This document shows positions 33,137 through 42,380 of a stretch of 64,000 bases of DNA, piece by piece. Source of the stretch: an uncultured Clostridium sp. (GTDB lineage: Bacteria; Bacillota; Clostridia; Clostridiales; Clostridiaceae); assembly GCA_903789665.1 (NCBI GenBank), contig CAIFEX010000001.1:82748-146747 (forward strand). Direction: 5' to 3'. The notes below the pieces were generated by a model. It did not search any database, was not told where the DNA came from, and worked only from the letters and a program-made list of their open reading frames with translations. Positions within the stretch are counted from its first letter, which is position 1. Each line of letters starts with the position of its first letter. A program made the position numbers and the translations under genes.

Positions 33137-33145
33137 TGGTATAAT
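33137..33145 (+). promoter_or_regulatory. Possible extra promoter before guaA
   Basis: TGGTATAAT is an extended -10 element between guaB and guaA with no clear -35. It could give guaA some riboswitch-independent expression. Confidence 0.35.
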
Positions 33146-33193
33146 TTTATATTGATAATTATTTTAAGCGGTTAGGAGGAAATTAAAATATCT

Positions 33194-34726
33194 ATGGATA
33201 AGCAGACAGTTGTTGTAGTGGATTTTGGGGGGCAGTATAATCAGCTTATAGCCAGAAGAGTTAGAGAAAATAATGTGTATTGTGAGATAGTTCCATATAC
33301 TTGTCCTTTAAAGGATATAATAGATAAAAATCCCGGAGGCATAATATTTACCGGAGGCCCTAAAAGTGTGTATGGCAAAGGTGCACCTAAGATAAGCGGC
33401 AGTATTTTCAAACTGGGAATTCCCATTTTGGGAATATGTTATGGGCATCAATTCATATGTGCAAATCTTGGCGGAGAGGTTAAAAGTGCTCCGGTTAGGG
33501 AATATGGTAAAGCAGATGTGACTCTGGACAGCAGCAGTATATTGTTCAGTGGCATAGATGAGAAGCAGAGCTGCTGGATGAGTCATACGGATGTGGTGTC
33601 CCGTGCACCGGAAGGTTTTAAGATTATAGCTGCTACGGATGAATGTCCAGTGGCGGCGGTGGGAAATGACTCCAGAAAAATATATGGGGTCCAATTTCAT
33701 CCCGAAGTCCAACATACTCCTTTTGGTAAAAAAATGATTGCAGATTTTTTATTTAAAATCTGTAATTTAAAGGCAGATTGGTCCATGTCTTCTTTTGTAG
33801 AAGACAAAGTTAAACTTATCAGAAAAAAAGTTGGGGACAAAAAGGTAATATGTGCCATGTCCGGCGGAGTGGATTCTTCCGTAGCAGCAGTTCTTGTACA
33901 TAAAGCTGTTGGTAAAAAACTTACCTGTATTTTTGTAGATCACGGACTTCTTCGAAAAGACGAGGGAGATCAGGTAGAACATGTGTTTAAAAGACAATTT
34001 GATATGAATTTTATAAGGGTAAATGCCAGAGACAGATTTCTGAGAAAATTAAAGGGAGTATCTGATCCTGAAAAGAAGAGAAAGATAATAGGAGAGGAAT
34101 TTATAAGGGTATTTGAAGAAGAAGCTAAAAAACTGGGTGAGATAGGTTTTTTGGTTCAGGGAACCATATACCCCGATGTGGTTGAAAGCGGCCTTGGAAC
34201 TTCTGCGACTATAAAAAGCCATCACAATGTAGGTGGACTTCCCAAGAACATGAACCTTAAGCTTATAGAACCTTTAAGGGAGCTGTTTAAAGATGAAGTC
34301 AGGGCAGTGGGGGAGAAGCTTGGTTTACCTCATAAATTAGTATGGAGGCAGCCATTCCCCGGACCCGGGCTTGCAATAAGGGTTCTGGGAGAGGTAACTG
34401 AGGAAAAGCTTGAGATAACCAGAGAAGCAGATGCCATCTTTAGGGAGGAGATAGCCAGTGCAGGATTGGATGAATCCATATGGCAGTATTTTGCATGTCT
34501 TCCCAATATACGTTCTGTGGGAGTTATGGGTGACGAGAGGACTTACTGCTATACTGTTGCCCTTAGAGCTGTTGTTTCCACAGATGCCATGACCTCTGAC
34601 TGGGCAAAGATACCCTATCCTGTATTGGATAGAGTGTCCAGGAGAATAGTAAATGAAGTCAAGGGTGTAAACAGAGTTATATATGATATAACGAGCAAGC
34701 CGCCTGCCACCATAGAGTGGGAGTAA
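33194..34726 (+). CDS. guaA: GMP synthase (glutamine-hydrolysing)
   Basis: Converts XMP to GMP using ATP and glutamine. The 510-residue protein is the single-chain form. The class I glutaminase domain has Cys82 in GICYGHQ and His169/Glu171 in QFHPEV. The ATP-pyrophosphatase domain has the P-loop SGGVDSSVA near residue 222, and the C-terminal dimerisation domain ends in [10 protein letters not shown]. The AGGAGG site is about 14 bases from the ATG, longer than usual, with no better in-frame start. It follows guaB and forms the guanine branch operon. Confidence 0.97.
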   Translation: MDKQTVVVVDFGGQYNQLIARRVRENNVYCEIVPYTCPLKDIIDKNPGGIIFTGGPKSVYGKGAPKISGSIFKLGIPILGICYGHQFICANLGGEVKSAPVREYGKADVTLDSSSILFSGIDEKQSCWMSHTDVVSRAPEGFKIIAATDECPVAAVGNDSRKIYGVQFHPEVQHTPFGKKMIADFLFKICNLKADWSMSSFVEDKVKLIRKKVGDKKVICAMSGGVDSSVAAVLVHKAVGKKLTCIFVDHGLLRKDEGDQVEHVFKRQFDMNFIRVNARDRFLRKLKGVSDPEKKRKIIGEEFIRVFEEEAKKLGEIGFLVQGTIYPDVVESGLGTSATIKSHHNVGGLPKNMNLKLIEPLRELFKDEVRAVGEKLGLPHKLVWRQPFPGPGLAIRVLGEVTEEKLEITREADAIFREEIASAGLDESIWQYFACLPNIRSVGVMGDERTYCYTVALRAVVSTDAMTSDWAKIPYPVLDRVSRRIVNEVKGVNRVIYDITSKPPATIEWE

Positions 34727-34736
34727 ATATGTAATA

Positions 34737-34786
34737 TTGACTTCTATTTAATTATAATCTAGAATGTTATATTAGTTATATACCAA
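34737..34786 (+). promoter_or_regulatory. Promoter and candidate operator of the HxlR gene
   Basis: TTGACT (34737-34742) and TAGAAT (34760-34765) are 17 bp apart. TAGTTATATACCAA (34773-34786) follows, almost the same as TAGTTATATACTAA at 35814-35827 before the HxlR remnant. The half sites TAGT and ACTA suggest a regulator operator, probably autoregulatory. Confidence 0.5.
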
Positions 34787-34805
34787 ACTTAAGGAGAGCG
34801 TGAAA

Positions 34806-35147
34806 ATGTCAATAGAAAATTGTAGTCCTACTGGTGTGGATATAAATCAGACAGGATTTGGATATACATTATCGCTAATTAATGGAAAGTATAAGATGAT
34901 TATAATGTATTGGCTCGCGGAATATAAACCGGTAATGAGATTTAATGAACTGAAGCGCTGTTTGGGTACAATTTCGTTCAAAACATTAAGTAGTACGTTG
35001 AAAAAAATGGAGGCGGATCAGCTCATTATTAGAAATGAATATCCACAAATTCCTCCTAAGGTGGAATACAGTTTATCGGAACGTGGGAAATCCTTGATTC
35101 CGATTCTTGATATGATGTGTGCATGGGGAACAGCAAATCGGATTTGA
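34806..35147 (+). CDS. HxlR-family winged-helix regulator
   Basis: Small DNA-binding protein of 113 residues. The HxlR/DUF24 pattern is clear: GYTLSLINGKYKMIIMYWL, then RFNELKRCLGTISFKTLSSTLKKME (recognition region), then the wing EYPQIPPKVEYSLSERGKSL. Many members sense electrophiles or oxidants through an N-terminal cysteine, and Cys6 here (ENCSP) is in that place. The start follows AAGGAGAG by about eight bases. It is convergent with the flavoredoxin gene, its likely target, since HxlR proteins often control neighbouring flavin reductases. Confidence 0.88.
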   Translation: MSIENCSPTGVDINQTGFGYTLSLINGKYKMIIMYWLAEYKPVMRFNELKRCLGTISFKTLSSTLKKMEADQLIIRNEYPQIPPKVEYSLSERGKSLIPILDMMCAWGTANRI

Positions 35148-35165
35148 TTGTTTAAACGGAAAAAG

Positions 35166-35197
35166 CGGTGGTTTTGAAGTTGAACCGCCGTTTTTTT
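35166..35197. terminator. Terminator between HxlR and flavoredoxin genes
   Basis: CGGTGGTT pairs with AACCGCCG (one G-U) over a 9-base loop, followed by seven Ts. On the other strand it ends in CTTTTTCC, so it may serve both convergent genes. Confidence 0.8.
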
Positions 35198-35212
35198 CTT
35201 TTGTTGATCTAT

Positions 35213-35710
35213 TTATTTTGCCGGCCGTAAAGTATTATAACCATCCCACGCAAAGATGGCTTCTTTGGTGTTGTCACCATATATGTTATCCACGGTGCAG
35301 ACATAAAAATAGCTGCCGCCTACATCTACTGTTTCAGTTAGGGTACTTTCAATGGCAAGATAGGTGCCAACAGGTATTTTTATGCTGCTATTTTCAACAT
35401 CTGTCAGCTTAATACCGAACTCTTTTGCTTTATCTGTATTACGTCCGGATGCTGTGCCGCAGGAAAAAGCAGCTTTCGCAATTTCTGCACTCGGCATTGC
35501 TAAAATTACCTTTTTGTTTTTTCGTACCATTTCACCACTATAAGAATTCTTTCCCATTGAAAAGCCAATCATTGGGGGCTCATAGGACAGATAGGTATAC
35601 CATGCTACTGTTGCCAGGTTGGTATTGCCGTTTGGTTTTTCGGTACAAACAAGCGTTACCGGATTTGGCGACGTTAGTTCGCATGCCGCATTAAGTGTAA
35701 TTTTTTTCAT
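35213..35710 (-). CDS. Flavoredoxin / flavin reductase-like FMN-binding protein
   Basis: FMN-binding split-barrel protein of 165 residues, expected to transfer electrons or reduce flavin in the cytoplasm. Visible family features are the N-terminal NPVTLVCTEKPNGNTNLATVAW, the region YEPPMIGFSMGKNSYSGEMVR and the C-terminal AIFAWDGYNTLRPAK. It has a GGGAGGT ribosome site. It is flanked by an intact HxlR gene on one side and an HxlR remnant on the other, and its promoter overlaps an inverted repeat, so redox-responsive control is likely. Confidence 0.85.
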   Translation of the reverse strand: MKKITLNAACELTSPNPVTLVCTEKPNGNTNLATVAWYTYLSYEPPMIGFSMGKNSYSGEMVRKNKKVILAMPSAEIAKAAFSCGTASGRNTDKAKEFGIKLTDVENSSIKIPVGTYLAIESTLTETVDVGGSYFYVCTVDNIYGDNTKEAIFAWDGYNTLRPAK

Positions 35711-35766
35711 AAAATTACCTCCCTTTAAATTTAGGTCTCATGTTTTTAATTGACATATTGACCTGT

Positions 35767-35818
35767 AACTATAATTATATTTTAAATGCGAATTTAATCA
35801 AGTACGCACATTATAGTT
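35767..35818 (-). promoter_or_regulatory. Flavoredoxin promoter with inverted repeat
   Basis: On the minus strand TTGATT (35801-35796) and TATAAT (35779-35774) are 16 bp apart. AACTATAAT (35767-35775) and ATTATAGTT (35810-35818) form a 9-bp inverted repeat around them. The promoter-proximal arm overlaps the -10, a natural place for a repressor such as HxlR. Confidence 0.5.
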
Positions 35819-35844
35819 ATATACTAACCGAAAGGAAAGCATAA

Positions 35845-35898
35845 ATGGTTTTGCACACCGATTGCCTTCCGGTAGACAAAAATAGTCCTTGCATATAA
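35845..35898 (+). pseudogene. Remnant of a second HxlR-type gene (N-terminal fragment)
   Basis: An open frame of 17 codons starts at an ATG preceded by AAAGGAAAGC and reads MVLHTDCLPVDKNSPCI before a stop. The DC...NSPCI pattern is like the amino-terminus of HxlR proteins (compare ENCSPTGVD of the intact gene). The upstream sequence, including TAGTTATATACTAA, resembles that of the intact HxlR gene at 34773. Nothing HxlR-like continues after the stop, so only the control region and the start remain. Confidence 0.45.
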
Positions 35899-35979
35899 CC
35901 CTAATTCAATATGTATAGTTTGTTAACATAAATATAAAAAATAAGTAAATTTGGTATCTTTCAAATATTACCAATATTA

Positions 35980-36042
35980 TGCTATAATGTATTTAATAGT
36001 AATGGACCATGTTATATGGAATTTCCCCTTTCCATCATTACT
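35980..36042 (+). promoter_or_regulatory. Extended -10 promoter and leader hairpin
   Basis: TGCTATAAT (35980-35988) is an extended -10. Downstream, AGTAATGG (35998-36005) pairs with CCAT(c)ATTACT (36032-36042) with one bulged base, a hairpin at the very start of the transcript of the following small gene. Confidence 0.45.
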
Positions 36043-36095
36043 TTGTGAGTGATTACAGGGAAGATAGATTGGCGCAATGGGAGGGGGTAATGTGA

Positions 36096-36290
36096 ATGAA
36101 CTTTTTCTTTTTGTGTATTGTAGTGCTTTCAATTACCGGAGTATTGAGCTTATCCATCATCTCAATTTTCTGCTATAAACAGGATAAGCTTAAAATGTTT
36201 TTTGAAAGCAAGGCTGGTATTTCAAAAGACAAAATTTTGACAGATGTTAAAGTTAAGATAGATAAACCTGAAAAAGAAAATAACAAGTAA
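36096..36290 (+). CDS. Small single-span membrane protein, unknown function
   Basis: A 64-residue protein with one N-terminal membrane segment (about residues 4-26, FFLCIVVLSITGVLSLSIIS) and a charged, lysine-rich cytoplasmic tail ending in EKENNK. The ribosome site GGGAGGGGG is strong. It has its own extended -10 promoter and a downstream terminator, so it is a monocistronic gene. The family is not recognised. Confidence 0.65.
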   Translation: MNFFFLCIVVLSITGVLSLSIISIFCYKQDKLKMFFESKAGISKDKILTDVKVKIDKPEKENNK

Positions 36291-36399
36291 TTTTTGGAAG
36301 AAGTTGCTTGTCTATATATAAGTTCTTTCTCGTATAACATGATTTTGTGAATTTACAATTTCTCTGTAATTGCTCACCTACATACCTTTATTTCAATTT

Positions 36400-36431
36400 A
36401 AAGACAGCCGGTTGAATACGGGTGTCTTTTT
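36400..36431 (+). terminator. Terminator after the small membrane protein gene
   Basis: AAAGACA pairs with TGTCTTT (plus CC/GG inside), followed by TTT. It lies about 110 bp past the gene; nothing else is visible between 36291 and 36569. Confidence 0.65.
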
Positions 36432-36569
36432 GCGGGAATGTGTGGATTATGAATAGGTCTATAAAAACAATTATCAACCAGTAAATATTACCATATTCTT
36501 ATTCCAGCAGGATATTATCATTATTTGTAGAAATTTAATAGATATAAAAATTGAGGAGGAAATGATGTT

Positions 36570-36806
36570 ATGGATAAAGAAGATTTAAAGCAACAAATAT
36601 TAGACATATTAAGAAAACATAATTACATAAGTGAGTTGAGCGAATGTCCGGTGGCTACTTTAAAATTCCTTTTAAAATTGGATACTTCTCTGATTTATGA
36701 CGCTTTATGTGAACTTCAAGAAGAAGATAAGGTAATAAAAAGTTTTGAGCCGTCTGCCGGTAATTTGAATATGAAAATTAGTGCGTCAAGATGGTATTTG
36801 AAATAA
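36570..36806 (+). CDS. Small helical protein, unknown function
   Basis: A 78-residue soluble protein with a good ribosome site (GAGGAGG). The run of short helices (EDLKQQILDILRKHNYISELSE, then VATLKFLLKLDTSLIYDALCELQEEDKVIKS) looks like a winged-helix or similar small DNA-binding fold, but no family is recognised. It stands alone, with a terminator 20 bp after the stop. Confidence 0.65.
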   Translation: MDKEDLKQQILDILRKHNYISELSECPVATLKFLLKLDTSLIYDALCELQEEDKVIKSFEPSAGNLNMKISASRWYLK

Positions 36807-36825
36807 TAGATAAAGGTAGGAAGAT

Positions 36826-36862
36826 GGCTGTTTCATATTCTGTGAAACGGTCATTTTCTATT
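36826..36862 (+). terminator. Terminator
   Basis: GGCTGTTTCA pairs with TGAAACGGTC over 10 bp (two G-U), followed by ATTTTCTATT. Confidence 0.75.
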
Positions 36863-36902
36863 GTATAATAAATATAATGTTTTATGAAGGGGGATAATAA
36901 AG

Positions 36903-37802
36903 GTGAAAAATATAAGGGGAAGAGAGTCTCTGATTGCGGATATCTCCCTTCTAATGGTTGCGCTGATATGGGGAGGAGGCTTTATAGCTGCTAAAGTGGC
37001 CCTGCTGAGCATTACTCCATTTTATCTGCTGTCATTTAGATTTTTATGTTCCGGAGTTATTTTATATCTGATATTTTTTAAAAAGATGATGAGAATAGAT
37101 AAAAAGAGCCTTGTGGCCGGAATCACCCTGGGACTGGTCTTGTTTGCGGGACAAACTTTTCAGACTGTTGGACTTAAATATACAACTGCCGGGAAACAGG
37201 CATTTTTAACTGCTTCCTATGCGGCAATAGTTCCTTTTGTCTCATGGCTGGTAAATAAAAAAACACCTAATATTTATGCTGTACTGGCCGGATTTTTAAC
37301 TTTAATCGGAATAGGTTTTTTAAGTTTACGGCAAAATATATCTATAAGTTTTGGAGACAGTTTAACACTTCTTTTTACAGTGGTGTATTCTTTTCAAATA
37401 GTTTTAATTGGAATTTATGGCAGGAAAGGTATAAACCCCATACATTTAACAACGATACAACTATTGTCGGCAGGTGTGTTTACATTTATGGGAGCGCTTA
37501 TGTTTGAACCTCCGGTACATGCTGTAGATAATAAGGGAATAATGGGAGTATTGTACCTGGTAATATTCAATACTACCATTGCATTTTTGGTGCAGAATAT
37601 AGCACAGAAGTATACATCCGATACCCATGCTTCCATAATATTGTCCCTGGAATCAGTTTTTGGATGTTTTTTGTCTGTACTTTTACTGGGTGAAGTGTTT
37701 ACAAAAAGAATGATTGTTGGATGCATAATTATATTCGTTGCAGTGATTTTGTCCAAAGTTGATAAATTGCACTCTTTGCCAGGTGGACAGCAGGAAGTGT
37801 GA
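36903..37802 (+). CDS. EamA/DMT-family transporter
   Basis: Ten-span inner-membrane transporter of the drug/metabolite superfamily, 299 residues, with two repeated EamA domains. Seen in the sequence are the N-terminal ALIWGGGFIAAKVAL, the conserved LKYTTAGKQAFLTASYAAIVPF of the first half, and the second-half ASIILSLESVFGCFLSVLLLGE. The start is GTG following GGGGG. The substrate (amino acid, nucleotide or other metabolite) cannot be predicted. It is a single gene between a terminator and pgi. Confidence 0.9.
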   Translation: MKNIRGRESLIADISLLMVALIWGGGFIAAKVALLSITPFYLLSFRFLCSGVILYLIFFKKMMRIDKKSLVAGITLGLVLFAGQTFQTVGLKYTTAGKQAFLTASYAAIVPFVSWLVNKKTPNIYAVLAGFLTLIGIGFLSLRQNISISFGDSLTLLFTVVYSFQIVLIGIYGRKGINPIHLTTIQLLSAGVFTFMGALMFEPPVHAVDNKGIMGVLYLVIFNTTIAFLVQNIAQKYTSDTHASIILSLESVFGCFLSVLLLGEVFTKRMIVGCIIIFVAVILSKVDKLHSLPGGQQEV

Positions 37803-37978
37803 AACACTTATCAATTGATGTAATTGGATCCATTTTTTACTTATAGTAATGCTATAATATATGTTAAGATATTGGGTAAATTATAGTTATAAATTAATAT
37901 TTTTAAGATGAATTTAATAATGGAATTATATTATTTTTGTTAGACCAAGTCATAGATTCTGGAGGTGGAAAATCAACT

Positions 37979-39334
37979 GTGTTGAATAGAGGTATAAAAT
38001 TGGATTTAAGCAAAGCTGTTCCATACATACAGGAAAAGGAAATTGCGGATATGCAGCCCGATCTTTCAATAGCCCATGACATGATAGAAAATAAAAATGG
38101 CAGTGGAAATAATTTATTGGGATGGGTCGACCTACCTAAATATTATGACAGAGATGAATTTAACAGAATAAAGGCTGCGGCACAAAAGATAAAGGAAAAT
38201 TCTGATGCACTTATAGTCATAGGTGTGGGTGGTTCCTATTTAGGAGCCAGGGCAGCTATAGAAATGCTCTCACATAGTTTCAACAATGTGCTGTCGAAGG
38301 ATAAGAGAAAAAATTTAGCTGTTTTTTATGCGGGAAATAACATGAGTTCAACCTATATGTACGATCTGGTTCATACTGTGGAGGAAATGGATTTATCCAT
38401 AAATGTTATTTCAAAATCTGGCACCACTACAGAACCGGCTATTGCATTTAAGATATTCAAGAAATTACTCGAAGAAAAATATGGGAAGGAAGAAGCCAGA
38501 AATAGGATATATGTAACCACGGACAGCAAAAAGGGAGTCTTGAGAAAAATAGCCGATAGAGAGGAATATGAAACTTTTTCCATACCGGATGATGTAGGAG
38601 GGAGATATTCCGTACTTACATCGGTCGGGCTTTTGCCCATATCAGCTGCAGGTATAGACATAGATGAGATGATGAGAGGTGCAGAGGATGCATGTTTGGA
38701 ATATAAAGTTGAAGATCTGCAGAAAAATCCTGCCTATCAATATGCAGCGGCTAGAAATATTCTCTACAGGAAGGGAAAAGTCATTGAAATGATAGTGAAT
38801 TTTGAACCGTGCCTACACTATTTTGGTGAATGGTGGAAGCAGCTCTTTGCAGAGAGCCAGGGTAAGGACAACAAGGGCATATTCCCTGCCTCGGTAGATT
38901 TTTCTACGGATCTTCATTCGATGGGACAGTATATACAGCAGGGCCTTAGAATAATGTTCGAGACCTTTATAAATGTCGAGAAGCCCAGGAGAGAGATCCT
39001 CATAAAAAAGGACATTGAAGATCCTGACGGAATTGATTTTCTAGATGGTAAATCTATGGATTTTATAAACCATCAAGCTTTTAAAGGAGCTGTTTTGGCC
39101 CATAATAAGGGAAATGTTCCCGTGATAATTTTGAATGTACCTGAGCTGACTGCCTATTATTTTGGATATATGGTATATTTTTTTGAAAAGTCCTGTGGAA
39201 TCAGCGGTTATTTGATGGGAATAAATCCATTCAATCAGCCTGGAGTTGAAGCTTACAAAAAAAATATGCTTGCCTTTCTTGGAAAACCGGGATATGAATA
39301 TAAAAAAAAGAAATTGGAAGAAATATTAAACTGA
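37979..39334 (+). CDS. pgi: Glucose-6-phosphate isomerase
   Basis: Interconverts glucose 6-phosphate and fructose 6-phosphate. With the GTG at 37979 the protein has 451 residues, close to the usual clostridial length of about 450, and GGAGGTG stands 11 bases upstream. An open frame continues 14 codons further upstream but without a ribosome site. The SIS fold is evident: the phosphate-binding [33 protein letters not shown], and the active-site [13 protein letters not shown] monocistronic glycolytic gene. Confidence 0.95.
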   Translation: MLNRGIKLDLSKAVPYIQEKEIADMQPDLSIAHDMIENKNGSGNNLLGWVDLPKYYDRDEFNRIKAAAQKIKENSDALIVIGVGGSYLGARAAIEMLSHSFNNVLSKDKRKNLAVFYAGNNMSSTYMYDLVHTVEEMDLSINVISKSGTTTEPAIAFKIFKKLLEEKYGKEEARNRIYVTTDSKKGVLRKIADREEYETFSIPDDVGGRYSVLTSVGLLPISAAGIDIDEMMRGAEDACLEYKVEDLQKNPAYQYAAARNILYRKGKVIEMIVNFEPCLHYFGEWWKQLFAESQGKDNKGIFPASVDFSTDLHSMGQYIQQGLRIMFETFINVEKPRREILIKKDIEDPDGIDFLDGKSMDFINHQAFKGAVLAHNKGNVPVIILNVPELTAYYFGYMVYFFEKSCGISGYLMGINPFNQPGVEAYKKNMLAFLGKPGYEYKKKKLEEILN

Positions 39335-39388
39335 AAAATTATCTTAATATGTCCTATTCTCAATATTTTATGACATTTGCAGGGTGCG

Positions 39389-39418
39389 TTGACAGTCAAT
39401 CATATCATGTCCTATAAT
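39389..39418 (+). promoter_or_regulatory. Strong sigma-A promoter after pgi
   Basis: TTGACA (39389-39394) and TATAAT (39413-39418), both consensus, are 18 bp apart. It drives the small membrane gene at 39500. Just downstream GTGGGGA (39456-39462) and TCCCCAC (39469-39475) form a perfect leader hairpin lacking a T-run. Confidence 0.8.
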
Positions 39419-39499
39419 AGATAAAATAGATCAATTCTTAAGTTTGAATTTGCCTGTGGGGAGTATTTTCCCCACTAAATCTTATTGGGAGGATATTTT

Positions 39500-39733
39500 A
39501 TGAAGAAGATGTTTGTTAAGTCATTAATAGTATTTATGATACTATTTTGCCTGCTGAATTATTTAAATATGTCGAGCCACAGTGCTGTGTCAATATTGAA
39601 GATGTTGGCCATTTCTATATTGTGTTCCCTGCCGCTTGCAGGACTTACCGTCCTGCTCAAGATCAATTTTTTAAAGAGCAATAAGAGAAAGTTGAAAGAT
39701 AATAAAAAACGTAAAAAAAATAGTAAAAAATAA
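39500..39733 (+). CDS. Small membrane protein with lysine-rich tail
   Basis: A 77-residue protein with two hydrophobic segments (about residues 7-22 and 32-54) and a C-terminal tail of mostly lysine and asparagine. GGGAGGAT supports ATG 39500 over an in-frame start 15 bases upstream. It is preceded by a very strong promoter and a leader hairpin, and followed 27 bp later by the DUF188 gene. The family is not recognised. Confidence 0.65.
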   Translation: MKKMFVKSLIVFMILFCLLNYLNMSSHSAVSILKMLAISILCSLPLAGLTVLLKINFLKSNKRKLKDNKKRKKNSKK

Positions 39734-39760
39734 AAAAGGAGATAATAAATAATTTCAAAT

Positions 39761-40186
39761 ATGAAGATATTGGTGGATGCAGATGCTTGTCCAGCTAAGG
39801 ACATAATAGAAGATGTTGCTAAAAAAAACAACGTCCCGGTGAAAATGTACTGTGATTTGAATCATGTTCTAAATTCAGATTACAGTACTGTGGAATATGT
39901 GGACAGTGGATTTCAAAGTGTGGATATGTCGCTTATAAATGATACCCGGAAAGGGGATATAGTTGTAAGCCAGGATTATGGTGTAGCGGCTATGGCTCTC
40001 GGCAAAGGCGCTTATGCAATAAGCCCCAAAGGTTATATATACGATGACAGCAACATAGACAAACTTCTTTTTGAAAGACATATATCTTCCAAAGTTAGGA
40101 GATCAGGGGGAAGGACTTGCAATCCTAAAAAGAGGACAAAAAAAGATGACTGCAGGCTTGAAGAAAATTTGCTTAAATTGATATAG
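39761..40186 (+). CDS. YaiI/YqxD family protein (DUF188)
   Basis: A 141-residue protein of the UPF0178/DUF188 family, which resembles PIN/NYN nuclease folds. The N-terminal ILVDADACP with the two aspartates and the central IVVSQDYGVAAMALGKGA are the family signatures; the biochemical role is not established. The family normally starts at this methionine, yet AAAGGAGAT is 16 bases upstream, a poor spacing. An in-frame ATT at 39752 would be at the usual distance. It is co-transcribed with the small membrane gene. Confidence 0.85.
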   Translation: MKILVDADACPAKDIIEDVAKKNNVPVKMYCDLNHVLNSDYSTVEYVDSGFQSVDMSLINDTRKGDIVVSQDYGVAAMALGKGAYAISPKGYIYDDSNIDKLLFERHISSKVRRSGGRTCNPKKRTKKDDCRLEENLLKLI

Positions 40187-40307
40187 TGGATTTTATTACA
40201 ATTATAGTGAAAATGCGTAAAAATGCTATTACAAAATATGGAATTATAGTATAATATAAATTAGCAAATCCAATCTGAAGAATTATTTTACGTAGGGGAT
40301 GATTTAG

Positions 40308-42323
40308 ATGAATGAATTGACTATAAATTGTAGTTTGGAAAGTCCGCAGGAAAAGAAATCAAAGGTTATTATCAATGTAAATAATAACTTGAATCAGGAG
40401 CTTGTTTATAAATATATGGTGGGATGCAACGGAGTATGGGATGTTTTAAAAGATTTTACGGAAGATGAAAGGACAGAATGGATTCCTGGAAAAGATGGAA
40501 AGTACATATTGATGGTGCAGGGTAAAAAGGTAGATGGAGATAAGAGCTTTGATTATGTATCTAAAATGGATTATATAATAGGAAAATCTGAGGAAAAATT
40601 AATAAATAGAGTTTATCTGGACAAGGACAAGTTAAAATTGGGGGACAAGCTTAGTGTGACGGTTGACGCTGCTAAATTTCCCCTTTTGTTTAGATATTGG
40701 ATAAGAATAAAAGACGAGTGGGAGATGGTAAAGGATTATTCTGCAGAAAATGTACTTTCCTGGGCAGTCAAAAATGAGGGAAAAGGTGAAATATTGGTAG
40801 AGTGTAAAGATCTCAATTCAAAAAATGATTTTGATGATTTTCAAAGTGTGGAATTTCATGTATATTCTTCAAAGAATATTGTAATAACTGATTTCAGGTG
40901 TTTGACATTGGATCTTTTAGAAGATTCGGAATTGATATTTCAGGTGGATTCGGAGCACGATAGTGACAGGACGGTACTTTATAAATTTTTCAAGATAAAT
41001 TCTAGGGGAGAAATGAAATGTATCCAAAATTACTCTACTAAGAGGACGGTAAGTTATGTTGAAACGCAAAGCGGTGAATATAGACTTTTGTGTTTTGCGA
41101 AGGATATGTATTCCATGAATGAATTTGACGACAGGGCTGTTTTAAACTTTAAGGTAAAAAAATATAACAAGATCTATATAAAGAATTTTACTACGGATAT
41201 GAATTACCCACAGCTGTGCGGCGTGGATATTACCCTGAAAGCGGATGTAATAGGCGGAAGGGAACTTCTGTACAGGTATGTGATTGAGGGAACTTTAAGT
41301 GAAGACTCGGGATATACCACCTGCGACAATTATGTCTGGAAAAGTAAACAACCTGGTAGATATAGGCTTATTCTGATGGTAAAGGACAGATCCTTTCAGG
41401 GGAATTATGAGGCAATAGAGTATTTGAATTATGTTATAGACGAGAGAAGTAGGGAACCGGTTAAAATTGAAGGTATAATTTTAAATAGGGATAACCCTGT
41501 GCTTAGGGGAAAAACTGTTAAGGCGAAGGTAAACGCTTCTGGAGGGTCAGATCTTAAGTATGGATTTATAATAAGAAGAGAAAAAGCAAGACTGAAAGTT
41601 ATGGACTACAGCAGTGATAATTTCATGGAATTTATTCCGGAGAAAAGTGGAAGATATGAGCTGGAGGCTAGAGTGAAGGACAGCTACTCTGATAGAGAAT
41701 ATGACTGTCATCTAATAAGGAATATAGAAGTGCTTGACTACATTCCTGCTGTAATTGATTACATATTGTATCCTGTGAAAGACTTCTTTTTAGTAGGCGA
41801 TAGAATTACCGTGAATTCTATAATTCAAAACACTGAAAATGTTGTTGTAAAATATGTGCTCAATATAAATGGACATGAAGTAGAAGAAACAGATTATATT
41901 TCTCAAAAAATGTACGTATTTATTCCCAAATACAGCGGCACATATGAAGTGGAAATTTTTGCAAGGAATGTTAAAAGTAAAAGAGAATTCGACTGTAAAA
42001 AGGAAGTTTCTGTAAAAGTAAAGGAAGCACTTCCTGTAACCGATACGAGGGTAACCTGCAGTAATTTGGAGTTCAGGTGTAACATGCCCGTGACTTTTAC
42101 AGCACACAGTGAAGGCGGGAAAGATGTGGTGTATGAATTTTATATTATGGAGAGGGGGGACTGGAATCTGGTTCAGGGGTATAGTAAAAAAAATTACTAT
42201 ACGTACATTCCTTTTAACGAGGGAGAATATAAGGTGCTGGTTCTTTGTAAAAGTCAGCTTAATAAATCACCTTATGAAGACTACAGCATATTTTCTTTCA
42301 GCACTGTAAGCGGGGAGCCTTAA
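40308..42323 (+). CDS. Seven-repeat triple-tyrosine (Y_Y_Y) domain protein
   Basis: A 671-residue protein built from seven tandem beta-sandwich repeats of about 95 residues. Each has the same frame: a tyrosine- or phenylalanine-rich strand (Y.F or YRY), a short W or G turn, a DYS/NYS motif, then G.Y.L.V..KD and an F/Y-D-D strand. This matches the Y_Y_Y domains found C-terminally in some sensor kinases, here without any kinase or enzyme part. No signal peptide or membrane segment is visible. The start follows TAGGGGATGAT. A lytic transglycosylase follows 57 bp later, so a role in wall binding or assembly is possible but unproven. Confidence 0.8.
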   Translation: MNELTINCSLESPQEKKSKVIINVNNNLNQELVYKYMVGCNGVWDVLKDFTEDERTEWIPGKDGKYILMVQGKKVDGDKSFDYVSKMDYIIGKSEEKLINRVYLDKDKLKLGDKLSVTVDAAKFPLLFRYWIRIKDEWEMVKDYSAENVLSWAVKNEGKGEILVECKDLNSKNDFDDFQSVEFHVYSSKNIVITDFRCLTLDLLEDSELIFQVDSEHDSDRTVLYKFFKINSRGEMKCIQNYSTKRTVSYVETQSGEYRLLCFAKDMYSMNEFDDRAVLNFKVKKYNKIYIKNFTTDMNYPQLCGVDITLKADVIGGRELLYRYVIEGTLSEDSGYTTCDNYVWKSKQPGRYRLILMVKDRSFQGNYEAIEYLNYVIDERSREPVKIEGIILNRDNPVLRGKTVKAKVNASGGSDLKYGFIIRREKARLKVMDYSSDNFMEFIPEKSGRYELEARVKDSYSDREYDCHLIRNIEVLDYIPAVIDYILYPVKDFFLVGDRITVNSIIQNTENVVVKYVLNINGHEVEETDYISQKMYVFIPKYSGTYEVEIFARNVKSKREFDCKKEVSVKVKEALPVTDTRVTCSNLEFRCNMPVTFTAHSEGGKDVVYEFYIMERGDWNLVQGYSKKNYYTYIPFNEGEYKVLVLCKSQLNKSPYEDYSIFSFSTVSGEP

Positions 42324-42380
42324 GTTTGAATATTTTATCACGATAAAAAAAAGGTAGTATATTTTTAGGTGGTGATAATG

